Assembly: GCF_007655135.1 (NCBI RefSeq)
Contig: NC_045132.1
Location: 8,122,001 to 8,186,000 of the forward strand
From: Punica granatum
Taxonomy: Eukaryota; Streptophyta; Magnoliopsida; Myrtales; Lythraceae
Reading direction: 5' to 3'
DNA: 64,000 nucleotides
Positions 1-9,881 of the stretch are shown here, piece after piece (positions within the stretch are counted from its first letter, which is position 1; each line of letters opens with the position of its first letter). The notes below the pieces were generated by a model, which saw only the letters and a list, made by a program, of their open reading frames with translations, was not told the origin of the DNA and made no database searches. The position numbers and the translations under genes are program-made.

Positions 1-431
1 AGACATTGTCTCAATTTGGAATAATGATCTCAGTTTATCTAGTAGCCTTTTTTATTGTTCCAGTGATGAGGAATCCCATGTTGATTCATTAACAACACTG
101 TTGTTTCCCTAGGAGATGCAAGCGAGAGACAATTTTTCTATTCCTTTAAATGCAAATGTTTTAATTGAGTCTTGCCTAAATTGCTACTGTGATTTTTTTT
201 CTTTGGTGTCCGGCTTTGATTTTAATGAGAAAATATCAAATAATTTCCTGTTTAGTTTTGTTTTTGCAAATCTTTATGCTTACTAGTTGGTTTGTAAATA
301 CATTTGATAACTGAGTTTAGAAAATTCAATCAAACTGTTCTATTAGTTCGCAGTGCTTTTAACTTTTAATTTAGTTTTGTTGGAAAATATGATTGCCCAA
401 GGATAGGATGAGTAATAAGAGAGGAATTCAT

Positions 432-487
432 TAAAATTGAAATAAAATAAATATATAAACTAAAATTGAAATAAAATAAATATATAA
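432..487. repeat. Two-copy 29-bp tandem repeat
   Basis: An AT-rich unit starting TAAAATTGAAATAAAATAAA occurs twice with a 29-bp offset, almost identical. It is probably a recent replication-slippage duplication. No function is inferred. Confidence 0.75.
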
Positions 488-609
488 TGTCATAAAGTAA
501 TGGGAAGAGGCAATATGATGGAAGAAAACAATCAAACAATGCCACATCAGCTGTTAAATGTCAGATAAGATTTTTTCATCTATTTTTGGATGACATTCTG
601 ACGAAAGGT

Positions 610-833
610 CGAATTTGATGTACACTTAATCTCTCAATATTTAATTTGATGTACACTTAATCTCTCAATATTCAATTTGATGAAAAATATTTTTTGAGGT
701 CGAATTTGATGTACACTTAACCTCTCAAGGTTCAATTTAATGTAAAAAATTTCTTGAAATCAGATTTGATATACATTTAATCTCTCAATATTGAATTTAA
801 TGTAAAAAATTTCTTAAAATCAGATTTGATATA
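610..833. repeat. 60-bp tandem repeat, about 3.5 units
   Basis: Units begin near 641, 701 and 761 with an exact 60-bp period. A partial unit precedes them (from 610) and another follows (from 821). The shared core is GAATTTGATGTACACTTAAT followed by CTCTCAATATT and a T/A-rich second half. Units 701 and 761 are the most similar pair. It is a local minisatellite, or part of an unrecognised element. Confidence 0.85.
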
Positions 834-1830
834 CCATGCAAATGTGAAAGACCCAATCATTAATTTACTCAAAACAATAATATGGACATGGATGATCAGT
901 CAAATCTAATGAACTTCCTGTTCGCTATCAACTTTTGTCGCCTTTATGCTAGCTGATTAATCCAAAAATCTGATTTTTTTCTTTCTACGATTTAAATTTA
1001 TATTATCTATCTATTCTTGTATAGCTCACTCAAAGTGGACAAACAGCTTGACAAGTATACAGGTGTAAAACAAAGAAGATAGACTCTATTCACCCAAAAA
1101 GAAGATAGACTCAAAGCTACATGTCACTAGCTGGGCATGGAAATTAAAGATCCTTTAATTAAAAAACAAATAAAAACAAAAATTGACATACAAAAGATCC
1201 AAATTGACAGGGTAGTACTTTTGGAATTATTCTATTTTTTACTTTCTGTATTTCATTCCCATTTTCTTATATTTTTATAAATTTTATTTATTGTTTTTAT
1301 GTTTTTTGGGTTTACATATTTCCTTTAATTTTTCTTATGCTACGACAGTTTAGATTTTTTTTACATCAGCAAATTTAATGGAAAACCCGACGAATGACAA
1401 ATGTGATGACTAAATAATAATCTATCATTTTACATGTAAACAATAATTAATCTAAAATTAAAAATATGTAAATAAAACTCATTTTTCTGATATAAAACTC
1501 ATGATTTATTTTGTTATTTATCTTTTAATTGAATATTCAAGTGAGAAAACTTTCTCGTATGAGAAAGAATTGGAAAACTTCCTCGTATGAGAAGGAATTT
1601 GAAGAATTAATAAACTCTCTGATTTATGGTCATTTAGAGAATCTCCTTAGCACTTTTTTTTTAAATAATCTCCGTCTGAAGGTATTGAGCAATCGATTTG
1701 ACAGAGCAACTCAAAGATAAAGAAGTATCGTAAATTTCTTCATACTCGTTCCAAGTTCGAACTACCTCTTTTCCTATTATTTTTCTAAAATCCCTCCATC
1801 AAAACTAGTAGAGGAAATGTTGATCCGAGA

Positions 1831-2060
1831 TGATAGTCTTCCTCGTAGAATTGTTGTATTCTAGGAATGTATAGATGTGCACTTATGTCCTTATAATCGT
1901 TTCCTTTCATACAATGATGTACACAGTTATATAATTCAATCAATCACACCTCATTCTTTCTTTGTTAGTATCAGAGCTCTAAATCGGACAACTCCCATAT
2001 CCTCTATGTCGATCCTATTGAGCCCTGTTTTGCCCTTCGTTGGCCTTAAACAGCCCTCTC
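1831..2060 (+). mobile_element. Remnant of a copia 5' LTR with primer binding site and leader
   Basis: The stretch 1831-1966 aligns by eye with the LTRs of the small copia element at 5374-7161. Shared features are a TGATAG start, GTTGTA.TCTAGG, CACTTATGT, TATATAATT and CACCTCATT. It is followed at about 1967 by a GTATCAGAGCTC primer-binding-type sequence (plant copia elements normally prime with initiator Met tRNA, TGGTATCAGAGC) and a leader containing CGGACAACTCCCA, close to CGGATAACTCCCA in the other element. No gag, pol or second LTR follows, so only the 5' end survives. The right edge is uncertain. Confidence 0.6.
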
Positions 2061-3039
2061 TGCTTCCCCTTATCAGCCCTCTCTATCCGGCCTTGAACAT
2101 TCCCCTCTGTTCGGCCTTGAATAATCGTCACTTCATTATCATTTCCTCTATTAAAAGCAAACAGTTATCTTATACTTTCAACCAATCAGGCTAATTCGAG
2201 TGAAATTTCTGAGCTACTTGTACCATGGCCCTTGGATTTGCAAAGCATGCACTTCTTAATCAACGATTTATAAACGATTGGAATAGCTTGTTCAAATGCA
2301 TTTCGTTTCAATTTACAAACCATTCGATTTTTATTGTGAAATTAACATGCTTTTTTAATTATTAGCTAAGTTTTTTATTTGCCAATATTAGATTCTAGTC
2401 TCTCTTTATATATATATTAGGATAAGGCCTTGGTCATCCAGAAATTTCAACCTTTACATTTAATGAAAGGAACATTAAAAATTAGTGTTCTATTTGACTC
2501 GTCTTTTCCAGCTGCATTTTTTTCTATCTATTTTATTTTTTATTTTTTTAATGTTCTTTATTTTAATTTAATTTTTTTGGATTGGCAATTGGCGTTGCCT
2601 GAATCACTGCAAATTTGGGGTCTAATCAAATCAGGCTGTAAAGGAAAAGTACAGGGTTGGTGCGCAATTAATGTCCCTCCGAACTGTATGCCCCGATGAC
2701 GGAGGACCCTGTACCTGTGGCCGGTGTTGTCTTGTCATGTCCCACAGCCTCTTCCACACGTGTGGTCTAACACGTGGCAGATACCCGGCACCCCCTCGTG
2801 GGCGCAATCATTGGCCTATACAGCGCACCTGCACGAATGGTTACGTGAAGTGAAGTTAAAAGGGCAAAATAAATTCCTCCTTTTATATTTATTTATTAAG
2901 AAAAAACAACTAATTCTTCTTCTTCTTTTTTTGTCTAACATAACAATTATTAGAACTTACTTTTGCTTTTAATGGAAATAATGACATTGCCATATATAAT
3001 GATATCTGGCTTAATTATTTTTAATTTTCTGAAGGGATA
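2061..3039. other. Gene-free stretch with a GC-rich island at 2640-2850
   Basis: Mostly AT-rich sequence containing one abrupt GC-rich block. The block has an inverted repeat (GTACAGGGT at 2649-2657 against ACCCTGTAC at 2706-2714) and a perfect palindrome CCACACGTGTGG at 2754-2765 that contains a CACGTG core. Short ORFs over the island have no recognisable domain. It may be a piece of a DNA transposon or a promoter-like remnant; I cannot decide which. Confidence 0.4.
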
Positions 3040-3535
3040 GTAAGTTAAAAAATTACAAACTTTTTACATTTTATCAATTTTAACACTAACTTTTTTCTTC
3101 ACATAAAAATACATGAATTATCAATTTTAGCGCTTCTCAACTTTTTCATTAATTTAAATGAGAATTATGACCACATCCTTCGATTAAGGTAGCCAAGGTC
3201 GCTGGCAACCTTATAGGGCGGCGGTGGGCCTCGATGAGGCCCTCATTGCTCGAATTTGAAAAAAGAAACAGTAAAATCGAGAAAAGAATGAAGGGAATAG
3301 GTGTTTAAAGTTTTATCGGTGGTTACCATATCCCTATTTGGGGTCACTGGAGACCTTTGTGGTCATGGGCAATCCCAATTGGGCGGGTAGTGATTGTCGT
3401 TGCAGCCCACTTATTTGAAAAATCAAAGTCGTGCTAATATTGACATTCAATTGATAGTTTGTGTAATTTTAAGTCAAGAAAAAAATTTTATGCTAGAATT
3501 GATAAAATATAAAAAGTTTATATTTTTTAAGTAAT
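3040..3535. mobile_element. Non-autonomous element with about 90-bp terminal inverted repeats
   Basis: The left end (about 3040-3132) and the reverse complement of the right end (about 3430-3535) share TAAAAAAT, AAACTTTTTA, ATTTTATCAATT and a T-rich run followed by CTTGAC or CTTCAC. Both arms also carry an ACTATCAATT-like segment. The middle is GC-rich (GGGCGGCGGTGGGCCTCG near 3215) and has no transposase. Long inverted ends around a short non-coding core fit a Mutator-like MITE. The target duplication is unclear; ATTTTCT occurs on both sides (3024-3030, 3541-3547), but the ends just inside it do not pair. Confidence 0.6.
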
Positions 3536-4716
3536 TAATTATTTTCTAATAAAAGTATTTGAGGACGTCAAAGTTTTAATGATATAGATTAGGCTAAATA
3601 CCACATTCCACCTCTTTAAAATGATAGTGATATTCTTTAAAAATAAGATACTAATCACTCCTTTTTTTCTTTTTTCTTGAGGTGGCAATCGATTGGGCGT
3701 CATGTGTTCATTGTGTCGACGTGACACTCCTAGATATACTATTTTTAAGGGAGCATATAGAGGAAGTCCTCAAAATTTGACATTTTTATCGATCGAGTTC
3801 TATAAGTTTTACTTTAAAATTTTTAGTTCTATAACGTTTACTCTGTCAATACTCTTCGTCCATATTGTTATTGAGCACTAACAGTTGATGAAGTGACATT
3901 TTGGCTCTAAAGCTAGAATTTTACTTCACTTTGCTCTAGTCTAATAAGACAAATATAGATTTGAGCATTGAAATTACTAGTGAGCTAAAATTACTTTGCT
4001 CCAGAACCAAAATGTCATTATCCTTTATGAAATTACCTGGTGCTTCGCGGAATTTACCAAATCAATCAACTTCAAATAAATCAAGATTCATGTAACATGT
4101 GCACTAGTTGAAAAATTGTTGCCACTACTCTAATGTAAACATCGTCATTCCATTTTAAAGGAGGAAAGGATGATTGATTGACTCCGCTTAAAAAATTATC
4201 ATTTTTGTTCGTGGTTTTCTCTAACTCTTAATATGGATTGACATAGAAAAGGAAGTCAACATTTAGATTTTGTTTACAAATTCGAAAACTTTATTATGCA
4301 ACAACTCTTAAGTCACTTAAGAAAATTGAGTGTTGTAAAAGACTACGACTTTCTTACGTCCTCTTAAGTTCAACTATATAAAAATTTAATGCCGAAAACA
4401 ATATATTAGAGTATCACCATTAATCTAAAGGGAGAATACTCTAAATTGGATATCGATATTGATTTTTTAAATGTTACTTCCGACTTGAAATTTCTATATA
4501 GTTAGACTTTCAGGTCATAAAAGAGATGGTGATAACCAAATAGTGGCCGCTATCGTTGCAACGGTCCCTCGCCCCCCGTTTGTTCTCTATTGCCTTTTCA
4601 AATGATTTTTTTATTATTTTACAACTAATATTTTACTTTTGGAAATTAAGTAAAAAAATGAAGGGCAACTTGATTATTTCATTGTATACCGAAGTGGTAT
4701 ATACCTTTGCATTATC
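3536..4716. other. AT-rich gene-free stretch
   Basis: Apart from the small inverted-repeat element at 3894-4017, nothing coding or structured is evident. Stops are frequent in all frames. Confidence 0.5.
3894..4017. mobile_element. Possible small MITE or foldback element
   Basis: TGACATTTTGGCTCT at 3894-3908 is matched on the opposite strand by AGAACCAAAATGTCA at 4003-4017, one mismatch in 15 bases. Similarity continues inward at lower identity over about 20 more bases. The element is about 124 bp and non-coding. No clear target duplication, so this rests on the inverted ends alone. Confidence 0.4.
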
Positions 4717-4732
4717 AAAATTTCACATAATA
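4717..4732. repeat. Left target-site duplication of the SINE
   Basis: AAAATTTCACATAATA is repeated exactly at 4913-4928. A 16-bp direct repeat that begins right after the A-rich tail of the intervening element is typical of LINE-mediated retroposition. Confidence 0.85.
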
Positions 4733-4912
4733 TTATTAATATGAATTGGTTCAAGCAATTTGGCGCTTGTTCCACTTAAGTAATATTTCATGTTCGAGTC
4801 CTTGTGAAAGAAAATCCATGCCGAGAGAGTTTTACTCCTTAGTGGACTGACCTAGCTCGACTCGATTAGTCGGGATGCAATTGAACTTCCGGATATTAAG
4901 GTTCACACAAAA
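4733..4912 (+). mobile_element. tRNA-derived SINE, apparently full length
   Basis: A 180-bp element between perfect 16-bp direct repeats. Its 5' part looks like a tRNA-derived RNA polymerase III promoter: GGTTCAAGCAATTTGGCGC in the box A area and TGTTCGAGTCC at about 4792 as a good box B. The 3' body has the GTGGACTGACCTAGCTCGAC, ATTAGTCGGG and CTTCCGGATATTAAGGTTCA blocks that I recognise as plant tRNA-SINE-like. It ends in an A-rich tail that merges with the right duplication. It codes for nothing and would depend on LINE machinery. Confidence 0.8.
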
Positions 4913-4928
4913 AAAATTTCACATAATA
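4913..4928. repeat. Right target-site duplication of the SINE
   Basis: Exact copy of the 16-bp sequence at 4717-4732, directly after the A-rich tail. Confidence 0.85.
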
Positions 4929-5175
4929 ATGTATTATTATTATTAAGTCTCAAATTATGTCAAATTCCGTATAAAGTCTCAAATTATGTTCTATCAGAAC
5001 GACCGAATGGATAGAGCTTTAAAATTTCTTGAACAACTTTGTGAAGGTTTCATGCATTCTATCCTTCTTTGGCACAGTCCGTGGTCCATATTCAATATCC
5101 CCGAGTGGTTCGCATGGCATAAAGAATTCCTTCATATTCATATATAGATGGCGAAAATTCATGAGCCTTACTAAC

Positions 5176-5332
5176 ACAACTTAATTCAAGCGACTTGACA
5201 CTTATTTTTCTTGAGCAAAGTGGTGAATTCGAGTATTTTAAATGATTGAGAGAACTTTACATTTAATGGACTGACCCTGTAAAAAATTAATTAGTCGAAA
5301 CTCATTGAACTCATGAATATGAGCATGGACAC
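5176..5332 (+). mobile_element. Decayed second SINE copy
   Basis: Several blocks of the SINE at 4733 recur in the same order with substitutions: AATTCAAGCGACTTG.CAC, GTGAATTCGAGT (box B-like), GAGAGAACTTTAC, AATGGACTGACC, ATTAGTCGAAA and TTGAACTCATGAATATGAG. No intact target duplication was seen, so this copy is older or truncated. Confidence 0.6.
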
Positions 5333-5373
5333 CCAAAAAATATCCAAGAGGTTCAACATGTTTATAGATAATT

Positions 5374-5537
5374 TGATAGAAATCATATATTTCCATCTAT
5401 ACTTGTTGTACTTTAGGTATGTATTAATACACATTTATGTACTTTCCTTTGATAGTCATGTACAATGTCTATATAATTGAATATACTCACCTCACCTCAT
5501 AAGCGAGGATTCAGTCATTTCTATGCCCGACTCTTTA
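5374..5537 (+). repeat. 5' LTR of the small copia element
   Basis: Begins TGATAGAAATCAT and ends CCGACTCTTTA just before the PBS. It is about 90% similar by eye to 7000-7161, including CACCTCACCTCATAAG.GAGG. Confidence 0.85.
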
Positions 5538-5552
5538 TGGTATCAGATCCAT
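5538..5552 (+). promoter_or_regulatory. Primer binding site (initiator Met tRNA type)
   Basis: TGGTATCAGATCC lies directly after the LTR. Plant copia elements usually have TGGTATCAGAGC, so one or two bases have changed. Confidence 0.8.
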
Positions 5553-5621
5553 AACCGGATAACTCCCAATTGTTGGCTTGCTTCCGCTCATCTCTCTGAC
5601 TTGTCTACTTTCTCGATACCA

Positions 5622-6953
5622 TGGCTGATAGCTCTTCCTCCTCAACCCTCACTGTTCTTTCTTCTGCTTCTTCTTATTCGCCTAGTAGCAAAGGGTTTCA
5701 ATCAGCGAGAATGGATTGATTATTCAAAGACTTTTAGTCAAGTCATCAAGCCAGTCCTTATTCGGGCAAGTCTGTCTATTGCTGTATCCTCTCAGTGGCC
5801 GATTTGACAAATAGATGTGAAGAAGTTTATATGCCATAGCCTCCTGGTTTTGTTGATCCCTCTCGTCCTGATCATGTACGCAAACTCCGTCATTCTCTAT
5901 GTGAGTTTAAGCAAGCCCTTAAGGCATGGTTTCAACAACTCAGCTCCTATCTCCAGCGTCTTGACTTCACAAATTCCAAGGCTGGCTCCTATCTCTTTAT
6001 ACTTTGGGGACAACAATATCTCAATTACCTCCTAATCTATGTTGATGACATCATTCTGATCAAGACTAAAGGAGCACCTTTTCAGTCCATAATCACTGCC
6101 CAACAGAAGGAGTTTGCTATGAAGGAGCTTGGCCCACTTCATTTCTTTTTTAACATGGAGGCTCGTAGGAATTCCATTGGACTCTATCTCACACAGTCCA
6201 AGTATATCCATGACATCCTTGCTCGCACCTCCTTGTTAGATTACAAGCCCTATAAGCTTACCTGTTATTAAAGGTCTTGGCTCCCTCTTAATGATGGAAG
6301 CTCCTTTGAGGATCCCTTACTCTACAAAAGTGTAGTGGGCAGTTTACAGTACCTTTCTCTTGCTAGACCTGACATTACCTATGCAGTTAATCAGGTCTGT
6401 CAATTCATGTACTGTCCCACCACCACTCATTGGCAGGCCGTGAAAAGAATCTTGCGGTACCTAAAAGAAACCATCACTTATGGACTTCATCTTCATCCCA
6501 GTTCTACGTCATCTCTTCATGGCTTTTCTGATGTTGATTAGGCTGGGAATTCGGTTGATCGTCACTCAGCCAGTGAATTTGTTATTTTTATTGGCTCCAA
6601 TCCAGTCTCCTAGAGCTCCAAGAAACAACAGACCGTAGCTCGGTTTGGTACTGAGTCTGAGTAAAAATGTCTTGCAAACGCCACTGAGATCTTATGGTTG
6701 CAGTCTCCTTCAGGAATTGGGAATCTCATAACGTCACCCTCTCACTCTTTGGTCTGACAATATTTCTGCGATTTATCATACAACGAATCCTTTCATGCCA
6801 GAACAAAGCACATTGAGATTGATTATCACTTTGAGCGGAGAGATTCATGTGCAAGCAACTTCTTATTCGTTTTATCAACTCCACTGATAAGCTAGCTGAT
6901 GGACCTGCAAAATGTTTATCTTCATCCTGCTTTACTGATATTCGATCCAAGTT
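5622..6953 (+). pseudogene. Copia Gag start fused to reverse transcriptase/RNase H (broken)
   Basis: An ATG at 5622 in an ACCATGG context opens a Ser-rich Gag-like start ([10 protein letters not shown]). After about 20 codons, near 5677, the sequence becomes copia reverse transcriptase in another frame ([19 protein letters not shown]), so Gag, protease and integrase have been lost in one deletion. Downstream, in shifting frames, come IYVDDIIL (about 6036, the YVDD catalytic motif), KELGPLHFF, LARPDITYAVNQVCQFM, and the RNase H entry FSDVD-stop-AG at about 6540, where a Trp codon has become TAG. More stops follow near 6613 and 6663. It cannot make a working enzyme. It lies between the two LTRs at 5374 and 7000. 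Confidence 0.8.
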
Positions 6954-6980
6954 TCACTTGGAGAACTCCCCGTTTGACTT

Positions 6981-6999
6981 GCAGGGGAGTAATAGAGGA
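6981..6999 (+). promoter_or_regulatory. Polypurine tract of the small copia element
   Basis: GCAGGGGAGTAATAGAGGA sits directly before the 3' LTR (TGATAAGAAATC), the expected position of the plus-strand primer. Confidence 0.7.
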
Positions 7000-7161
7000 T
7001 GATAAGAAATCATAGATTTCCATCTATACTTGTCCTTTAGGCATGTATCAATACACACTTATGTACTTTCTATTGATAGTCATGTACAGTGCCTATATAA
7101 TTGAATATACTCACCTCACCTCATAAGTGAGGATTCAGTTATTTGTGTGCCCGACTCTTTA
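7000..7161 (+). repeat. 3' LTR of the small copia element
   Basis: Matches 5374-5537 along its whole length with scattered substitutions. It ends CCGACTCTTTA. Confidence 0.85.
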
Positions 7162-7388
7162 AGTATATTTACTTTTATTCTTTTGATGAATGTCATAGCA
7201 ATCAAAATTAAATTACATGAGTTAGACATACTAAAGGTATCAAAAGACACAAAATAGAATTTATTTGAGTTCCTAGAAAGATTATACGGGTTGATTCTAA
7301 TCAGATTCGATTATATGTGTTGTTTCTCAATAGGTTTGAAGCCACGAATGTTCTTCGTTGGGCGAGCAAGTGGATGGTCATATGTATT

Positions 7389-8014
7389 TGTAACGAGATG
7401 TCTCACATTTGACCAAGGGAACGATAACACTCAACGAATGAAGAAATCTACGAAGATGACAAAGGGTTGGGAGCAATAGAGTCCCCAAAGGCGACTTTGT
7501 CAAAGTTGTCACGGCAAAAGGCTCAAGTTGCCACAACAATACTCCTCGATGCGGCTTTGTACAAAGTGTCCCGACAATTCTCCTATTTTGTCTCTTTTAC
7601 ATGTGCCACAGCAAAATGACCGTGGCTATTTCACTGTTTGGGATGTTTTTGGAAGATTTTGGCTGAGACTTCCTACCGATTTTGTTAGTTTATTTTCGTT
7701 TAAGCTTGTATCTCATATCAGAATATACTGGGCGTGTGATATCTCTAATATTATGTGAGATTAAATGTGAGATTAAGAGTGATAGAGCTTGGGAAAGACT
7801 CAAGAGCGAGAGAGCTAGCGTTCTCGGTGTAGCAATCTTAGGTAGGAGTCAAGTGAGACTGAATTTCTGTATCTTGTAATCTCCGATCTTCATAGTGGAT
7901 CAGCCCGTGGCAGTTTCCCCTTTCTCATTGAGAGGGGTTTTACCACGTATATCGTTCGTGTTCTATTTCTCAATTTATGTTCCCTTGATCATTAACAACA
8001 TCGATATCATAACA
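7389..8014 (+). repeat. 5' LTR of the host copia element
   Basis: Begins TGTAACGAGATGTCTCACAT and ends ATCATAACA before the PBS. It matches 60351-60997 throughout: TCACATTTGACCAAGGGAA, GATGCGGCT.T.TACAAAGTG, TATCTCATATCAGAATATA and TTGAGAGGGGTTTTACCAC are shared. Confidence 0.85.
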
Positions 8015-8016
8015 AT

Positions 8017-8030
8017 TGGTATTAGAGCTA
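8017..8030 (+). promoter_or_regulatory. Primer binding site of the host copia element
   Basis: TGGTATTAGAGCTA follows the LTR by two bases. It is one C-to-T change from the usual plant copia TGGTATCAGAGC. Confidence 0.85.
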
Positions 8031-8046
8031 CGGTCCGTCAACTAAG

Positions 8047-8845
8047 ATGTCAGGATGAAAGCTTGAGGTCGAGAAATTTGATGGAACGAATGATTTTGGG
8101 CTGTGGAGAGTGAAGATGAAGATTCTATTAGTCTATAACAGACTTGAGGGGGCGATTGATAGAGAAGACAAGCTATCACTGGCTCTAAAACTGGAAGAGA
8201 AGAAGGCCGTGATGTCAAAGGCCTTGAGCATAATAATGTTGAGCCTAACAGATAAGGTCCTGTAGGAAATGATATCATTAACGAATCGTCTATATCTGAA
8301 GCAACGCATGTACCATTTAAGGATGGAACCCAGCACCTCTATGAGCAACCACATTTACTAGTTCAACCAGGTCATGCTGGACCCTACCAACATTGGCGAG
8401 AAGATCAAGGATGAGGATCAAGTGCTCGGAATCGTACGACAACTTTGTTGACACGATGTTGTACGGAAGGACAAGCATCACTCTAGAGGATATGAATGCG
8501 TCACTAAATTCTCGAGAATTGAAAAAGAAGGTCCATAGCGAACAATCTAGCAACTATGATGGACTATTCGTAAGAAGCAGGCCAAAAGACAAGAAGAATG
8601 GCAACATAGGGAAGTTTAGAAGCCAGTGTAGAGGGAGGAATGTAACTTGCTGGCACTACAAGGAAGAAGGTCACTTGAGACAAAATTGTCCTAAGTGGAA
8701 AGGCAAGAAGAAGAATGAAGAGGCCATGGTAACCGTTGGAATGGTCATGAAAAGTTATGACGAAGTCATCGACGACATACTAACAACAATTGAAGTTCCT
8801 GAACCTGGTGGTAACATGAGTGTAGAGGTGCTTGTAATGATGTCA
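8047..8845 (+). pseudogene. Copia gag (UBN2 type), broken
   Basis: The first ATG after the PBS gives Met-Ser-Gly, then a stop (TGA at 8056), then recognisable UBN2-type Gag (LEVEKFDGTNDFGLWRVKMK) with a further TAG at about 8263. A frameshift near 8430 moves the reading into the frame that encodes SYDNFVDTMLYGRTSITLED, a basic linker (8570-8640) and the nucleic-acid-binding knuckle at 8648-8689. That knuckle reads C-W-H-Y-KEEG-H-LRQN-C, so the second Cys of the CCHC motif has become Tyr (TAC at 8657-8659). Gag would form the virus-like particle; this copy cannot. Confidence 0.85.
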
Positions 8846-9881
8846 AACAACTCTAGGATGGGTTGGATTTTTTTATTGAGGATGCTCCTACCACATGTGT
8901 CCCAATCACGTGCTATTTGCCACCTATTAGTTGATCGAAAGTGGTAGGATGCTCATGGGGAACAATGATGCCTGTAAGTTAATCGGTATAGGGGCGGTAC
9001 AAATTAAAATGTTTGATGGCATAGTTAGAACGTTATCTAATGTCAGATATGTTCCTTAATTGAAGAAAATATTTGATATTATTGTATTCTCTAGATAGCT
9101 TGAGTTACGAGTACAAGGGAAAAGATGAAGTCCTGAGGGTGTCTAAAGGTTTCTATGGCACATGAGACTTGGGCACATGAGCAAGAAAGGAATGTCAGAA
9201 ATGAGCAAGCAGGGATTGCTCTACTGTTAGATAATAGATAAATTGGAATTCTGTGAATACTTTATCTATAGAAAGCAAAACGAAGTGAAGTTCAATAACG
9301 GGATTCACACGACCGAGGGGATCCTAGACTACGTGCACTCAAATCTACGGGGCCCTTCTCAAGTGTCCTATAAGAGCTGATGCATGTATATGCTTACCTT
9401 CATAGATGACTACTCTAGGAAGGTCTAGGTCTATTTTTTTAAGCATAAAAGTGATGTGTTCGAAAAATTTAAGTGTGGGAAGGCATTTGTAAAAAAGCTT
9501 ATTGGTAGACATGTTAAATTGTTGAGAATTGGTAATCATCAGGAGTTTTGTAACGATGAATTCAACAGGTTCTGCAGAGAGTAGGGGATAGCTAGACATT
9601 GTACAGCACTAGAAACTCTACAATAGAACGGTGTGGCTGAGCGAATGAACAGGACTCTCCCGGAGAAAGCCCACTGTATGCTCTCATGTGCAGGTCCCTG
9701 GAAGGAATTTTGGGTCAAAGCTTGCAACATAACTGCCTACCTTGTGAACAAGGTTCTTTCAACTGTGATTGAGTACCAAATCTCAAATGAGAAGTTAGTT
9801 GGATCGCTGCAAGCTATGCTGACCTTAAGGTGTTTAAACACATGGCCTATGCTCATGTCAGAGATGGGAAGCTCGACCTTA
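8846..9881 (+). pseudogene. Copia protease remnant, pre-integrase and integrase core (broken)
   Basis: Downstream of gag, the GCSYHMCPN protease signature (about 8880) and IGIGAVQIKMFDG are visible, with stops at about 8945 and 9059. The pre-integrase motif CEYFIYRKQ follows near 9250. The integrase core has HSNLRGPS (about 9338), TFIDDYSRKV-stop-VYF (Trp to TAG at about 9428) and LRIGNHQEF (about 9525), where the second catalytic Asp of the DDE triad has become Gly. NGVAERMNRTL (about 9630) keeps the Glu. The coding sequence stops at GKLD (9877), where solo LTR A is inserted, and resumes at 25553. Integrase would join cDNA to the genome; this copy lacks a catalytic residue and is full of stops. 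Confidence 0.85.

Larger units (their letters stand above)
1..1830. other. AT-rich gene-free left flank
   Basis: Very AT-rich DNA with frequent stops in all frames. I see no splice-supported ORF and no RNA gene. The only organised sequence is two small tandem repeats, listed separately. Small ORFs such as the one at 1529-1720 have no recognisable domain and are most likely chance. Confidence 0.6.
5374..7161 (+). mobile_element. Small internally deleted Ty1/copia element (short LTRs)
   Basis: Two LTRs of about 163 bp flank an internal region of only about 1.46 kb. A PBS follows the left LTR and a purine-rich PPT precedes the right LTR. The internal part keeps a gag start fused to reverse transcriptase and RNase H, while most of gag, protease and integrase are missing. 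Short LTRs and the RT wording (SLARPDITYAVNQVCQFM) suggest an Ale/Retrofit-type copia; that lineage call is an inference. No matching 5-bp target duplication is evident (TAATT left, AGTAT right). Confidence 0.85.
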
